NCBI GenBank assembly: GCA_038327655.1 | Contig: JBBQLG010000002.1 | Span: 39,586-103,585 of the forward strand | DNA length: 64,000 nt | DNA from: JBBQLG01 sp038327655 | GTDB lineage: Bacteria; Bacteroidota; Bacteroidia; Cytophagales; Spirosomataceae | Direction of reading: 5' to 3' | Part shown: piece by piece, positions 16,346 through 25,839 of the stretch | Layout of the letters: every line of letters begins with the position of its first letter | Numbering within the stretch: position 1 is the first letter of the stretch | The notes under the pieces: model-generated | Database searches by the model: none | Told to the model about the DNA's origin: nothing | Seen by the model: only the letters and a program-made list of their open reading frames with translations | Translations under genes and position numbers: made by a program

Positions 16346-18541
16346 ATGGGACCGCATGTTATCTTCCGTCTGCTCAAACAGCACCTGCTCTGGTTTATTC
16401 TGATTCCGGGCATTGCGGCTGGTATTGTGTTTTATTTGACCCGTGGCGAAAGCAAAGCGTATAAATCGCAGGCCATGCTCTACACCGGCTTAGCTTCGGG
16501 TTACTCGCTGCAATCGATGCTGCCCAACAACCAGGGCGACCGGTCGGCTATTGCGTTCGATAACCTGCTGACTACGCTGAACTCGACCGAAACCCAGCGG
16601 CAGATCGGCGTAGATCTGCTGACCGAACACCTGTTGCTGGCCAATCCTGACCCTATGGTTCTGGGTCAGGAAGGGTTTGACAAGTTGCAGAAAGACCTGC
16701 CCGCCGACCTGCGGATGAACCTGGTTAGCGGCCACACGCCCGAACAGATTCAGGCCTTGGTCGACAGCCTTTCGCAGCGCAGGGACAATAACCCCGTTAA
16801 AGCGTTGTTTCTCCAGCCAGCCTCGTATTACTCGACGGCCTTGCTCAGCAAAAAACTGAAATCAAACCGAAAGAGTACGAACGACATGCTGGAACTGGAG
16901 TACGAAACCAACGACCCGGCCGTTGCCCAGAAAACGCTCGAATACGCCATTGCCGTCCTGAACAAACGTTACAAGAGCCTGAAAACAACCGAAACCAGTT
17001 CGGTAATCGGCTACTACGACGATAAATCGGAGCAGACGAAGCAGCGGCTGGCCGAAGCCGAACGCAAGCGGCAGGCGTTTGCCGTCCAGAATAAAGTGCT
17101 GAACTTTGACGATGACGCGAAAAACATTGCCGATACCCGCGAAACCACCATTGCCGAATACAACCAGGAGATGATGCGCAACCAGGCCGCTAAAGCCTCC
17201 ATGGAGTCATTGAAACAACGCATGGGACAGCGCGGTACGCAAATTAATACCGGCGACGTCCTGAAAGCGAAGCAGGATGAACTGACAGCCGCCCAGAATC
17301 AATTGGTAAACGCGCGCGCCTACGGACGCGACGCTGCGTCGATTGCGCAGTTGCAGGCCAAAGCCGACCGTATTGCCGACGAACTGAAAACCGTTGCCAC
17401 GAAGTTTTACGCGGCTTCCGGCGCGTCGGAGACCGTTCCGCAGCAGACATTGGTGACGGAGTGGCTGACGAAGGTGACGGAATACGAAGAATCGTCGGCC
17501 CGCCTGAAACTGTACGCAGCCCGCCTGAATGCCAACGAAGCCAAAACGGCTCAGTTCTCGCCATTGGGGGCCAAACTGCGCCAGTTGGACCGGGAGTTGA
17601 CCGTAGCTGAGAAAGAGGATTTAGCGTCGACCGAAAACCTGAATCAGGCCCGTACCCAACAGGGCGACCTGACCGTTAACGCCGGTTTAACCACGCTGGA
17701 CAAACCCAATTTTCCGCTGGCACCCCAGCCCTCCAAGCGTTGGCTGCTGATTGCGGCCAGCATTGGGGCCGGTTTGTTTCTGACGCTGTTTCTGGTGGCG
17801 ATCCGTTTCTGGCTGGACCAGCGGGTCAGTTCGCCGGAGAAGGCCGAACTCGTTATCGGTAAGCCCGTAGCCGCTATGTTTCCCACCGTTCGCAAATCGG
17901 CGATGGGCACGAAGGTTGGCCGGGCGGCCATGAACATGTTCGAGCAGCTTTGCAACGCCATCAACATCGAAATTGTCCAGCAAACGGGTAAACCGCATCC
18001 GCCGGTTATCACCATTTTCAGCGTGCGCCCTAAACAGGGCAAAACCTGGACGTCGAATGGACTGGCCCGGTTGTATGCTGATGCCGGGCAGCAGGTTGCT
18101 TACTTTTACCCGCGCAATGCCGACGCTGCGGTGAGTGTCGAGCAGGGCGGTATTACGTTTCTGCCTTACACCGTCCGGCCCGATTTTATGAATGTACTGC
18201 GCTTCGAGAATCTGCTCTCCGATGGCGAAAGCTTCGTGCCGTCGCATTATGACAAAATAATTCTGGAACTACCCGCCTTAGTGAGCAGCGCCATCCCGGT
18301 TTATTTAGTCGATAACAGTTACGTATCCGTGTTGGTGGTGGATGCCAACAGCTCCTGGGCGCGGACCGAAAAGCAACTGCTGGGTATGTACATCCGCATT
18401 GCTACGCACCCGATACTAACGGTGCTGAACCGGGTCGAGGACGGCTATCTGGAAGCATTCAGTCAGCAGGACGTGGCTTACCGGTTAAAACGGTCCGAGA
18501 CATTGCTCAACGGTCGAAAAACCCTGCCTACGAACGTATGA
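16346..18541 (+). CDS. Wzz/polysaccharide co-polymerase with degenerate tyrosine-kinase-like C-terminal domain
   Basis: 731 residues. A first membrane helix (LLWFILIPGIAAGIVFYLT, residues about 14-32) and a second one (WLLIAASIGAGLFLTLFLVAI, about 466-486) flank a large periplasmic domain rich in coiled coil (residues about 220-450). The cytosolic C-terminus resembles BY-kinase ATPase domains: VITIFSVRPKQGKTWTSNGLA has a GKT but not a clean Walker A, the Walker A-prime Asp motif is replaced by VAYFYPRNAD, and VLVVDANSSW may be a Walker B relic. No Tyr-rich tail is visible. It probably controls chain length through Wzy but is unlikely to be an active kinase. Confidence 0.8.
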   Translation: MGPHVIFRLLKQHLLWFILIPGIAAGIVFYLTRGESKAYKSQAMLYTGLASGYSLQSMLPNNQGDRSAIAFDNLLTTLNSTETQRQIGVDLLTEHLLLANPDPMVLGQEGFDKLQKDLPADLRMNLVSGHTPEQIQALVDSLSQRRDNNPVKALFLQPASYYSTALLSKKLKSNRKSTNDMLELEYETNDPAVAQKTLEYAIAVLNKRYKSLKTTETSSVIGYYDDKSEQTKQRLAEAERKRQAFAVQNKVLNFDDDAKNIADTRETTIAEYNQEMMRNQAAKASMESLKQRMGQRGTQINTGDVLKAKQDELTAAQNQLVNARAYGRDAASIAQLQAKADRIADELKTVATKFYAASGASETVPQQTLVTEWLTKVTEYEESSARLKLYAARLNANEAKTAQFSPLGAKLRQLDRELTVAEKEDLASTENLNQARTQQGDLTVNAGLTTLDKPNFPLAPQPSKRWLLIAASIGAGLFLTLFLVAIRFWLDQRVSSPEKAELVIGKPVAAMFPTVRKSAMGTKVGRAAMNMFEQLCNAINIEIVQQTGKPHPPVITIFSVRPKQGKTWTSNGLARLYADAGQQVAYFYPRNADAAVSVEQGGITFLPYTVRPDFMNVLRFENLLSDGESFVPSHYDKIILELPALVSSAIPVYLVDNSYVSVLVVDANSSWARTEKQLLGMYIRIATHPILTVLNRVEDGYLEAFSQQDVAYRLKRSETLLNGRKTLPTNV

Positions 18542-18620
18542 GCCGGTTCCGGTCTTTCCGGCTGAGTGAGGGTAAAGCAGGGCGCTCAGGCAACACAGAT
18601 GGAAAAATGTACGTAATTTC

Positions 18621-20072
18621 ATGAGTGATAAACAGAAGGCACTTGACGGCGGAAAATGGATTACTATTGCTACGGTCATCTCCACGGTACTGCAATTTGT
18701 TCAGATTTCTATTTTGGCCAAGCTGCTGGAACCGGCTGCCTTTGGGTTGGTGAGCATCAGCACACTGATCATCAACTTTTTTCACATCATCAGCGAGGTC
18801 GGCTTTTCCAACTCCATTGTTTACAAGCAGGAGAGTGACCGGAAAGTGCTCTCGACGCTGTATTATTTGACCATACTCCTGGGTTTGAGTGCCTTCCTGC
18901 TCATTCGGTTGGGTATTCCACTGGTGGTGGCCTACTACCACGAACCCCGGATCGAGCATATTCTGCACATCTCCTCCTATTACTTCGTGATTATCTTTTT
19001 TGGGCAGACGTACCTGTACCTGCTCAAGAAAGAACTGCATTTCCGGTCGGTTGCCCTTATTGAAATAGCGGGGGCACTCACCGGCACAATAGTAGCCATT
19101 ACGCTGGCTATGAACGGCTTTAACGAGATGTCGCTGATCTGGGGGGGGCTGGCGTCGGTGAGTGTCAGCACCTTTTTACAGATTGTGGTGGGGCTGCGGC
19201 TATTTGTGCCTCAGTTTTATTTTAACCTCTCGGTCATTCGTGACCATCTGCAGTTTGGCATCTACAACATAGGCGAGGGGATTCTGGGTTATTTTCAGGG
19301 AAACATCGACAACATTCTGATTGGGGGGCTGCTGGGTGTCCGGGCGCTGGGGTTTTATACGGTTGCCTACCAATTGGCGATTTTCCCCATTGGAAAGCTA
19401 AACCCGATCATTTTACAGGTGGCTTACCCGGTACTGGCCCGAATGAAGGAAGACAAGGTAGCCCTGAAACGGGCGTACCTACAGATCTTAGACATTGTCG
19501 GTTATGTAAATCTGCCGTTGCTGGTTGGGTTGTTCATCACGGCAGATCGGGTCGTACCGCTGATTTACGGGCCGAACTGGGGAACATCAATCGAATACAT
19601 TCGTATTTTAGTGTTTGCGGCTTTCTTTGGCGCACTTAGTCACCCATTATTCACGCTGGCGTTTACCAAAGGGAAGCCAAACCTGCTCTTTTACCTAAAC
19701 CTGTTCACGATGTTCATCAAGGTGCCGTTACTGTACCTTTTTGCTCATTACTACGGGGCAACGGGCGTAGCATTGTCAACCATGGTCACGACGTTTATTA
19801 TTCTGGTGCTGAATTTTTACATCGTCCACTCGCTGATTGGCACCTTTATGGCCGATTTTCTGGGAAATTTAGCGAAGCCCGTTCTGTTCGGTCTGGCAAT
19901 GGTGGGAACGGTGAGCATTTACAGATACTTCGTGCCCGAATCGAACCTGTACACGACGCTGATCCAGATTGCCATTGGCGGAGCGGTGTACGGGGTATTG
20001 ACGCTCTTATTCAAGTTTCCCATCAGTAAAGTAAAGGCGTACTTAACAAGGGTTGACGTGGCCCGTTCCTGA
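18621..20072 (+). CDS. Polysaccharide flippase (Wzx, MOP superfamily)
   Basis: 483 residues with about 12-14 hydrophobic segments. The start GGKWITIATVISTVLQFVQI and the segments PAAFGLVSISTLIINFF, VIIFFGQTYLYLLKKELHFR and FGIYNIGEGILGYFQGNIDNILIGGLLG are typical of the lipopolysaccharide biosynthesis (RfbX/MviN-like) transporters. It should move undecaprenyl-linked repeat units across the inner membrane before polymerisation. It is separated from the co-polymerase by 79 bases and from the next gene by 14 bases. Confidence 0.88.
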   Translation: MSDKQKALDGGKWITIATVISTVLQFVQISILAKLLEPAAFGLVSISTLIINFFHIISEVGFSNSIVYKQESDRKVLSTLYYLTILLGLSAFLLIRLGIPLVVAYYHEPRIEHILHISSYYFVIIFFGQTYLYLLKKELHFRSVALIEIAGALTGTIVAITLAMNGFNEMSLIWGGLASVSVSTFLQIVVGLRLFVPQFYFNLSVIRDHLQFGIYNIGEGILGYFQGNIDNILIGGLLGVRALGFYTVAYQLAIFPIGKLNPIILQVAYPVLARMKEDKVALKRAYLQILDIVGYVNLPLLVGLFITADRVVPLIYGPNWGTSIEYIRILVFAAFFGALSHPLFTLAFTKGKPNLLFYLNLFTMFIKVPLLYLFAHYYGATGVALSTMVTTFIILVLNFYIVHSLIGTFMADFLGNLAKPVLFGLAMVGTVSIYRYFVPESNLYTTLIQIAIGGAVYGVLTLLFKFPISKVKAYLTRVDVARS

Positions 20073-20086
20073 ATCCACCATCGTTT

Positions 20087-20671
20087 ATGAATCGTCGTCG
20101 GGCACTTTGGGGCATCGCCTTATTCACCGGGAGCGGGTTGGTGCTGGGTGGCTCCACCTGGTTTGCCCGCTATAAAACACCCGATCTGGACTACCTGTCT
20201 GCGCACAAACCGCTGCTGGCGGCTCTGGCCGAAACCATGCTGCCTGCTACCGATACGCCCGGTGCCATCGACGCGGGTGTGCCGGACTTTATCCTGAAAT
20301 CACTGCTGGAAAATGCCGCGCCCACGACGCAAAACCGGTTTATCGACGGGATGAAAGCCATAGATGCCCGCAGCACCGATCAGTACAACAAACGCTATAC
20401 GGAGTGCAGCCGGATGCAACAGGACGCCGTAATGCGGACATTTGAGGCCGACGCCCTGCCCCGGAGCGGATTTCTGGGTAAAATAGAGAACAGGGTACAG
20501 AAGAAAGTGCTCGGCGAACCATTTTTCACGCTGCTCAAAAACTACACCTGTCTGGGCTATTACACGTCGATGGTGGGTGCAACGCAGGGCATCGCTTACT
20601 CGCTCGTTCCCGGACGTTTTGCCGGTTGTATTGCCATGACCGCCGGACAGAAGTCCTGGGCCACCAAATAA
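20087..20671 (+). CDS. Gluconate 2-dehydrogenase subunit 3 family protein
   Basis: 194 residues. The N-terminus MNRRRALWGIALFTGSGLVLGG has twin arginines followed by a hydrophobic stretch, a possible Tat or membrane-anchor signal. The rest, including LAALAETMLPATDTPGAIDAGVPDFI and the C-terminal YYTSMVGATQGI, matches the small subunit of membrane-bound sugar or alcohol dehydrogenases. It lies 6 bases upstream of the GMC oxidoreductase, the usual partner. As the GMC subunit lacks its own signal, it might be carried across the membrane with this one (inference). Confidence 0.8.
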   Translation: MNRRRALWGIALFTGSGLVLGGSTWFARYKTPDLDYLSAHKPLLAALAETMLPATDTPGAIDAGVPDFILKSLLENAAPTTQNRFIDGMKAIDARSTDQYNKRYTECSRMQQDAVMRTFEADALPRSGFLGKIENRVQKKVLGEPFFTLLKNYTCLGYYTSMVGATQGIAYSLVPGRFAGCIAMTAGQKSWATK

Positions 20672-20677
20672 CTCCCC

Positions 20678-22387
20678 ATGCAGCCGTCTTATCTGAACAC
20701 CAAAGCAAAACCAGCCCATACCTACGACGCCATTGTGGTCGGCTCCGGCATCAGCGGGGGGTGGGCGGCCAAAGAACTGTGCGAACGGGGCCTGAAAACG
20801 CTGGTACTGGAACGCGGTCGGCAGGTAGAACACATCACCGACTACCCCACGGCCATGAAGAACCCCTGGGATTTTCCGTTCCGGCTGGGGCCTGATTTGC
20901 AGAATCAGGCCGAAAACCCGGTGCAGAGTACGGGATGCAACGAAGGCGACCGGCACTTTTACGTTTCCGACCGGGAGCATCCTTACATTCAGGAAACGCC
21001 TTTCTCGTGGTACCGGGGCTATCAGGTTGGCGGCCGGTCGCTTACCTGGGGACGGCAGTGTTACCGGCTCAGCGACCTGGATTTTACCGCCAATGCCAAA
21101 GAAGGCGTCGCCGTCGACTGGCCCATCCGCTACAAAGACCTGGCCCCCTGGTATGAGTATGTGGAGCGGTACGTGGGCATCAGCGGGCAGGCCGAAGGGT
21201 TGGCTCACCTGCCGGATGGCCCCTTTCTGCCGCCAATGGAACTGAACTGCATCGAAACTCACCTGGCCGATCAGATACACAAACATTACGGCGACCGGCT
21301 GCTGACCATTGCGCGGGTAGCCAACCTGACGCGGGGCTGGAACGGACGGGGACCCTGCCAGTACCGTAATCTGTGCAGCCGGGGGTGTCCCTACGGTGGG
21401 TATTTCAGCAGCAACTCGGCCACCCTGCCGGCCGCAGCCGCTACGGGTAACCTGACCCTGCGGCCCGACTCGATTGTGACCGAGGTGCTTTACGATCCGC
21501 ACACCAACCGGGCGACCGGGGTGCGGGTGATGGATGCGCACACGAAGGAGGTTACCGAGTATTTTGCCCGAATCCTGTTTCTGAACGCATCGACCATCGC
21601 TACCACCTCTATTTTGCTCAATTCTACCTCGGACCACTTTCCGGATGGATTGGGTAACCGCAGCGGGCAGGTAGGACATAACCTGATGGATCATTTTATG
21701 ATGGGTGGGGCCAGGGGAGAATACGCCGGTTTTGCCGATAAATACTACGAGGGGAGACGACCGGCGGGCTTTTACGTGCCCAGGTTTCGCAACATCAACG
21801 CCCAGACGGCGCGAACGGACTACCAGCGCGGATTTGCCTATCAGGGCGACGGCGAACGGGCAGAGTGGCCGGATTTGAGTCAAACTGCGGGCGGCTTCGG
21901 GAAATTGTTCAAAGACACGCTGGCAAAGCCCGGCCCGTGGACCGTATTTATGGGTGCCTGGGGCGAAACCCTCCCGTACTTCGACAACCAGGTTACGCTC
22001 GATCCCACGCAGCGCGATCAGTGGGGATTGCCGCTCGTGCGTATTCGGTTCGCCTACCATGAGAACGAACGCAACATGCGCACTGACATCAAAGAAAGTG
22101 CCGAGGAAATGCTGTTAAAAGCCGGTTTTCGGAACGTAGAGCAGTTTTACTACGACCTGCCACCGGGTTCGGCCGTACACGAGATGGGAACGGCGCGGAT
22201 GGGACATGATCCGAAAACGTCCGTCCTGAATCAATTTAACCAGTTGCACGATGTGCCGAATGTGTACATCACCGACGGGAGCTGCATGACCTCGTCGGCC
22301 TGTCAGAACCCCTCACTGACTTACATGGCCCTTACCGCCCGGGCCTGCGCTCATGCCGTGGACGAACTAAAAAGGAGGAATCTGTAG
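20678..22387 (+). CDS. GMC-family FAD-dependent oxidoreductase (sugar/alcohol dehydrogenase catalytic subunit)
   Basis: 569 residues. The FAD-binding fold is at the start: YDAIVVGSGISGGWAAKEL then LKTLVLERG. A Cys-containing stretch (CQYRNLCSRGCPYGG, residues about 226-240) is typical of gluconate/fructose dehydrogenase-like GMC proteins. The C-terminal active-site region has HEMGTARMGHDP and ITDGSCMTSSACQNPSLT, giving the catalytic His and Asn. No signal peptide. It oxidises a hydroxyl on a sugar or alcohol and passes electrons onward. It ends the plus-strand run that begins with the sugar transferase, so a role in glycan or precursor oxidation is possible but unproven. Confidence 0.88.
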   Translation: MQPSYLNTKAKPAHTYDAIVVGSGISGGWAAKELCERGLKTLVLERGRQVEHITDYPTAMKNPWDFPFRLGPDLQNQAENPVQSTGCNEGDRHFYVSDREHPYIQETPFSWYRGYQVGGRSLTWGRQCYRLSDLDFTANAKEGVAVDWPIRYKDLAPWYEYVERYVGISGQAEGLAHLPDGPFLPPMELNCIETHLADQIHKHYGDRLLTIARVANLTRGWNGRGPCQYRNLCSRGCPYGGYFSSNSATLPAAAATGNLTLRPDSIVTEVLYDPHTNRATGVRVMDAHTKEVTEYFARILFLNASTIATTSILLNSTSDHFPDGLGNRSGQVGHNLMDHFMMGGARGEYAGFADKYYEGRRPAGFYVPRFRNINAQTARTDYQRGFAYQGDGERAEWPDLSQTAGGFGKLFKDTLAKPGPWTVFMGAWGETLPYFDNQVTLDPTQRDQWGLPLVRIRFAYHENERNMRTDIKESAEEMLLKAGFRNVEQFYYDLPPGSAVHEMGTARMGHDPKTSVLNQFNQLHDVPNVYITDGSCMTSSACQNPSLTYMALTARACAHAVDELKRRNL

Positions 22388-22410
22388 CTAATCCGTCAAA
22401 ACAGGAGCGG

Positions 22411-23277
22411 CTATTTCTTCGAGAACTTTGGATCGTCCAGATCCTGGGGCTGGTGTGGGCGGAAGTAAGCCACGAACCGGGTGAGTTCGAGGGCAATCCG
22501 GGAGGTAAGTGCCTTCGAGAAGCTGCCGTTCTGCTGCAGCGTACGCGTACCCGTCCAGGGCCGGGCTTTGTTGGAGCGTACCTGCTTTACTTTACCGTAG
22601 GCCATCAGATCCAGACACAGCCGACCGTCGTGGCCGCGAAAATTGGTCATGATGATACCGACCTTCAGCCCGTATTCTTTCACGTAACCCATGCTGATGC
22701 CGTACGCATTGAGGTAAGGCCGGTGCAGATGCCGAAATTCAGCCACAACGTTTTTCATCTGTTCGAGCAGCACCAGTTTCCAGCGCGGAAAATTAGCATC
22801 GCCAATAAAGGCATACCGGCCATACACGCACGAAACACCCGGTTGCTGCAGCACGGCCATCATGTCGTTTAACCAGCAGGGTGGGTACAAACAATCGGCG
22901 TCGCCCTGGAGAACGTATTTTCCGGCAGCGTTCTGCATACCAAGCTGGTGCGGAGGACCGTATCCCTGGCGGGGTTCGAACAGGGCCTTCACGTGCAGCC
23001 GATCCAGGGTATCCTGCGTACGGTCTTTCGAGTTGTTATTGATGATAATGATCTCGAAGGGAATTGTTGTCTCCAGCCGGGCGAGAGTAGCCACGCAGCG
23101 CAAAATGTTGACCTCTTCGTTGTAGGCGGCAATCAGAATGCTGACCACCGGCTCTTTGCTTTGAACGGCATCCAATCGTTCGTTAACGCGGTCAAAAACA
23201 GCAGCGGAAATGGCCTCAAAGCGGTTGTAGTCAAACGCAAATTCGCGCAGCCAGGCAGGGTTTTGTAGAAAGTTCAT
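22411..23277 (-). CDS. Family 2 glycosyltransferase
   Basis: 288 residues. GT-A signature VVSILIAAYNEEVNILRCVA, then FEIIIINNNSKDRTQDTLD, and a metal-binding segment YVLQGDADCLYPPCWLNDMM. A single domain with no membrane helix. The ATG at 23277 was chosen because the ten extra upstream residues have no match to family sequence. It is convergent with the GMC gene (23 bases apart) and lies 77 bases downstream of another GT2 on the same strand, so these are probably read together. Confidence 0.85.
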   Translation of the reverse strand: MNFLQNPAWLREFAFDYNRFEAISAAVFDRVNERLDAVQSKEPVVSILIAAYNEEVNILRCVATLARLETTIPFEIIIINNNSKDRTQDTLDRLHVKALFEPRQGYGPPHQLGMQNAAGKYVLQGDADCLYPPCWLNDMMAVLQQPGVSCVYGRYAFIGDANFPRWKLVLLEQMKNVVAEFRHLHRPYLNAYGISMGYVKEYGLKVGIIMTNFRGHDGRLCLDLMAYGKVKQVRSNKARPWTGTRTLQQNGSFSKALTSRIALELTRFVAYFRPHQPQDLDDPKFSKK

Positions 23278-23354
23278 GCAGTCTGAAGGTTGTCTTGGGG
23301 GACACATTATGTCTGCTCATGCATTATCACACACACAAGCAGCATCAATCGTGC

Positions 23355-24155
23355 CTATCGTCTAAACTGAATGTCGTAGTTGAATTTGATTTGCCGGTAC
23401 ACGTCCCGGATAACGGTGATGAACGGATTGTCGCTTTGGGCCAACACCGCGCGCTGCATGGTACTGGGTTCGACGGCGTCGTTTTTCTGCTCGAACAGGG
23501 CTTTAAAATCATCGTAGAATAAGCCTTTTCCTTTTCGCCGGAGAAACGATATGGACATCTGGTACTCTGTTTTGTCGCCCGCTAACCCCTCTGCGTAACG
23601 ACCGAATTTTTGCTGGAAAGACTGTCGGCGCAGGTGGGGATGGTCACTGTAGTAATGCACTTTGAAGTACTTCAATCCCCAGGGCCGGAACTGCATTTCC
23701 GAAAATCCGTCAGCGTATGGTTTCCGGTAGGGATACAGACGGTACGCGTAATAACGAACAATATCGAGGGATGGGTTTTGCTCCATCAGGGCCAGCGACT
23801 CGTGCAGACGCTGTACAAAAAGGGGTTTCGGGACAAAATCTTCCTGTACGTACAGGGTATAACGTGTCTGTACCGCGTCCTGGCCCTTGTTGAGATTATG
23901 GCCCAGGCCCCGGTTTTGGGGCGTTGTGATGAGCTGATACCCGTACTGGTGCTGTAATTCGGCCAGCAGGGCCTGGTGTTCGGCACGGCTGCCGTCGTCC
24001 GACACCACGATGGCTTCAAAATGGCACCCCAGCCCGGCGAACGTGGTCAGCAAACGTTGCAGGGACTGGCTGCGGTTGTAATGCGTGATGAGCAGCGTCA
24101 CCCCGCTGAACGTGTGGCTGACTGGCGTGGAAACGGAGCGTTCGTTGGTAATCAT
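23355..24155 (-). CDS. Family 2 glycosyltransferase
   Basis: 266 residues. It begins GVTLLITHYNRSQSLQRLL and has AIVVSDDGSRAEHQALLAEL, TPQNRGLGHNLNKGQDAVQ and LYVQEDFVPKPLFVQRL, where the acidic ED occupies the usual DxD position. The C-terminal half is basic and aromatic (VRYYAYRLYPYRKPYADGF) with no membrane helix. Probably a cytosolic sugar transferase of the same glycan locus; acceptor and donor unknown. Confidence 0.82.
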   Translation of the reverse strand: MITNERSVSTPVSHTFSGVTLLITHYNRSQSLQRLLTTFAGLGCHFEAIVVSDDGSRAEHQALLAELQHQYGYQLITTPQNRGLGHNLNKGQDAVQTRYTLYVQEDFVPKPLFVQRLHESLALMEQNPSLDIVRYYAYRLYPYRKPYADGFSEMQFRPWGLKYFKVHYYSDHPHLRRQSFQQKFGRYAEGLAGDKTEYQMSISFLRRKGKGLFYDDFKALFEQKNDAVEPSTMQRAVLAQSDNPFITVIRDVYRQIKFNYDIQFRR

Positions 24156-24224
24156 CGAGAGCGAATATACGGGAGCTTACCGAAAAACGAAACAGCAAGC
24201 AGCAACCCGTTCAAGGAGCGACCG

Positions 24225-25400
24225 TTAAGCATTATGGGGGGTGTGCATGAACGATTTAAACGCTTTCCGCATGTTCAGGGCAGCCCGGGCGAAACTCAGC
24301 ATCAGCACCAGCACCATAAACAGATCACGCACCGAAAGCTGTTTCCACAAGTAAGCCGGTACTGACAGGGCCAACCCTGCGCAAAGACTCAGCAACAGCG
24401 TACCCGACGTAATCATCAGCAGCGATTGTCCGCTTACCAGACTCAGCAGAAAGCATAGGGATAACACACCGAGCAACAGCACTTTCGGTAAAACCAGTGC
24501 CTGCATGGTCTTGGTCGCGCTCAGCATCCGGCCCGCCAGCAGGTCTTTTACGCCCTGTCCGAAGTAGCTGTGCAGAAACTGCCACTGAGCGGCAATCCAG
24601 CGCGTACGCTGGCTCTCGAACACGGCCCGTTTGGCCACTTTTTCGTCGTAGATGTAAGCTTTTTCGAGGTAACCTACCCGGTGGCCGGCGATGGCTAATT
24701 TCATCTCCAGTTCCTTGTCGAAACCGCCCACCGTCACGAGGTCCATCATGGCTGTCTTCATCAGATTTGTCTCGATGGCCATGCCCGAGCCAATGATGGA
24801 TGATGACAGGTTCAGGGCGCGGTAGCCTTTCCGAACCATGTGGTTATTGATTTCTTCGCTGATGGCGTCCAGCACGGCTACCCGGGTATTCATGTTTTTG
24901 GCGACCCGGTGGCCCTGAACGGCGACCCATCCCTGCTCGAAAGCGACATTGACCCGGCTCAGAAAATCAGGCGCGAACTGGTTATCGGCATCGGCAACCA
25001 CCACCAGGTCGTACGTGTCTTCGGGCAAAACCGCCAGGGCTGCGTTCAGGGCTTTGGTCACGGTCGAGAACTCGAAGGCTACCTCAACCACATGAATGGG
25101 CAGGGCGTGGAGTTTGGTCAACGTGTCGGGTTGCAGTTTATCGGCAATAACAAACAGGTCGAAGCGGTCGCCGGGGTATTCCTGCCGGAGGTGCGTTTCG
25201 ACCGAACCGATGATTACGGCATCTTCTTTATACGCCGGAATCAGGACCGCCATCTTGCGGAATGTTGTCGGCACCGGAGCCGTACGGGCATCATCGGCGT
25301 GGCCAACCCGACCGGCAATGGCTAACATCAGCAGATAAACCGTACTGAAAGTGAGGTAACCGGCGAAAAGCAAAAAGAGAACGAGACCAAGCGTATTCAT
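24225..25400 (-). CDS. Processive-type membrane glycosyltransferase (GT2)
   Basis: 391 residues: one N-terminal membrane helix (LGLVLFLLFAGYLTFSTVYLL), a GT-A domain (MAVLIPAYKEDAVIIGSVETH, LFVIADKLQ, VVVADADNQFAPDFL, GSGMAIETNLMKTAM, GGFDKELEMKLAIAGHRVGYL, SQRTRWIAAQWQFLH) and about three C-terminal helices. The RTRW motif is close to the QxxRW box of processive enzymes. The ATG at 25400 is 6-7 residues before the first helix; the longer upstream frame is not family-like. Confidence 0.83.
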   Translation of the reverse strand: MNTLGLVLFLLFAGYLTFSTVYLLMLAIAGRVGHADDARTAPVPTTFRKMAVLIPAYKEDAVIIGSVETHLRQEYPGDRFDLFVIADKLQPDTLTKLHALPIHVVEVAFEFSTVTKALNAALAVLPEDTYDLVVVADADNQFAPDFLSRVNVAFEQGWVAVQGHRVAKNMNTRVAVLDAISEEINNHMVRKGYRALNLSSSIIGSGMAIETNLMKTAMMDLVTVGGFDKELEMKLAIAGHRVGYLEKAYIYDEKVAKRAVFESQRTRWIAAQWQFLHSYFGQGVKDLLAGRMLSATKTMQALVLPKVLLLGVLSLCFLLSLVSGQSLLMITSGTLLLSLCAGLALSVPAYLWKQLSVRDLFMVLVLMLSFARAALNMRKAFKSFMHTPHNA

Positions 25401-25839
25401 TTTTTTCGTTGAGATTAGCGCGTGTAAAAGATCATGTGGTTGAACCGGTGTAAGGAAGCTAACCACGCATTGACCGTTGATTGGGTTGCCTTTTTAGATC
25501 CTATGTATCAAAGGTGCCTGTTGGTAGCAAGAAGGATAATTACATTTCGATGAACTACCCGTTTTTGTCGTTTTCCGGTAGGCGAACCGTTTGTAATGTG
25601 ACACAACATCCCTAAATCAGTCACTTTTCGTTTACATGACAAAATGGTTGATCGACTCCGGCGCGCATTTTCCACTGATGAAACAGTTAATTTTTAGTCC
25701 GATTAATTAACTAAAAGTTAGTTTATTGTGAAAAATAATAGCTGTCTGTTTCACGATGAATTCTGAGGGAGCGAAATGGCTGGACGAATGATGGAAATGC
25801 CAGTGGGAAAAAGCCTGTATTAAATTTGCTGATCCAGAA
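25401..25839. other. Intergenic region between GT2 and GH2-like genes
   Basis: 439 bases, AT-rich toward its right side, no gene seen. A small palindrome, AACTAAAAGTTAGTT, lies at 25709-25723. It could form a weak hairpin after the minus-strand glycosidase gene but has no T-run. No clear promoter for the minus-strand GT2 was found. Confidence 0.35.

Noticed and set aside
20300..22060. Long open frame (about 586 codons) on the minus strand opposite the GMC gene
   Set aside because: It lies fully antisense to a gene with clear FAD and active-site motifs, and its translation has no recognisable domain. It is a by-product of GC-rich codon use.
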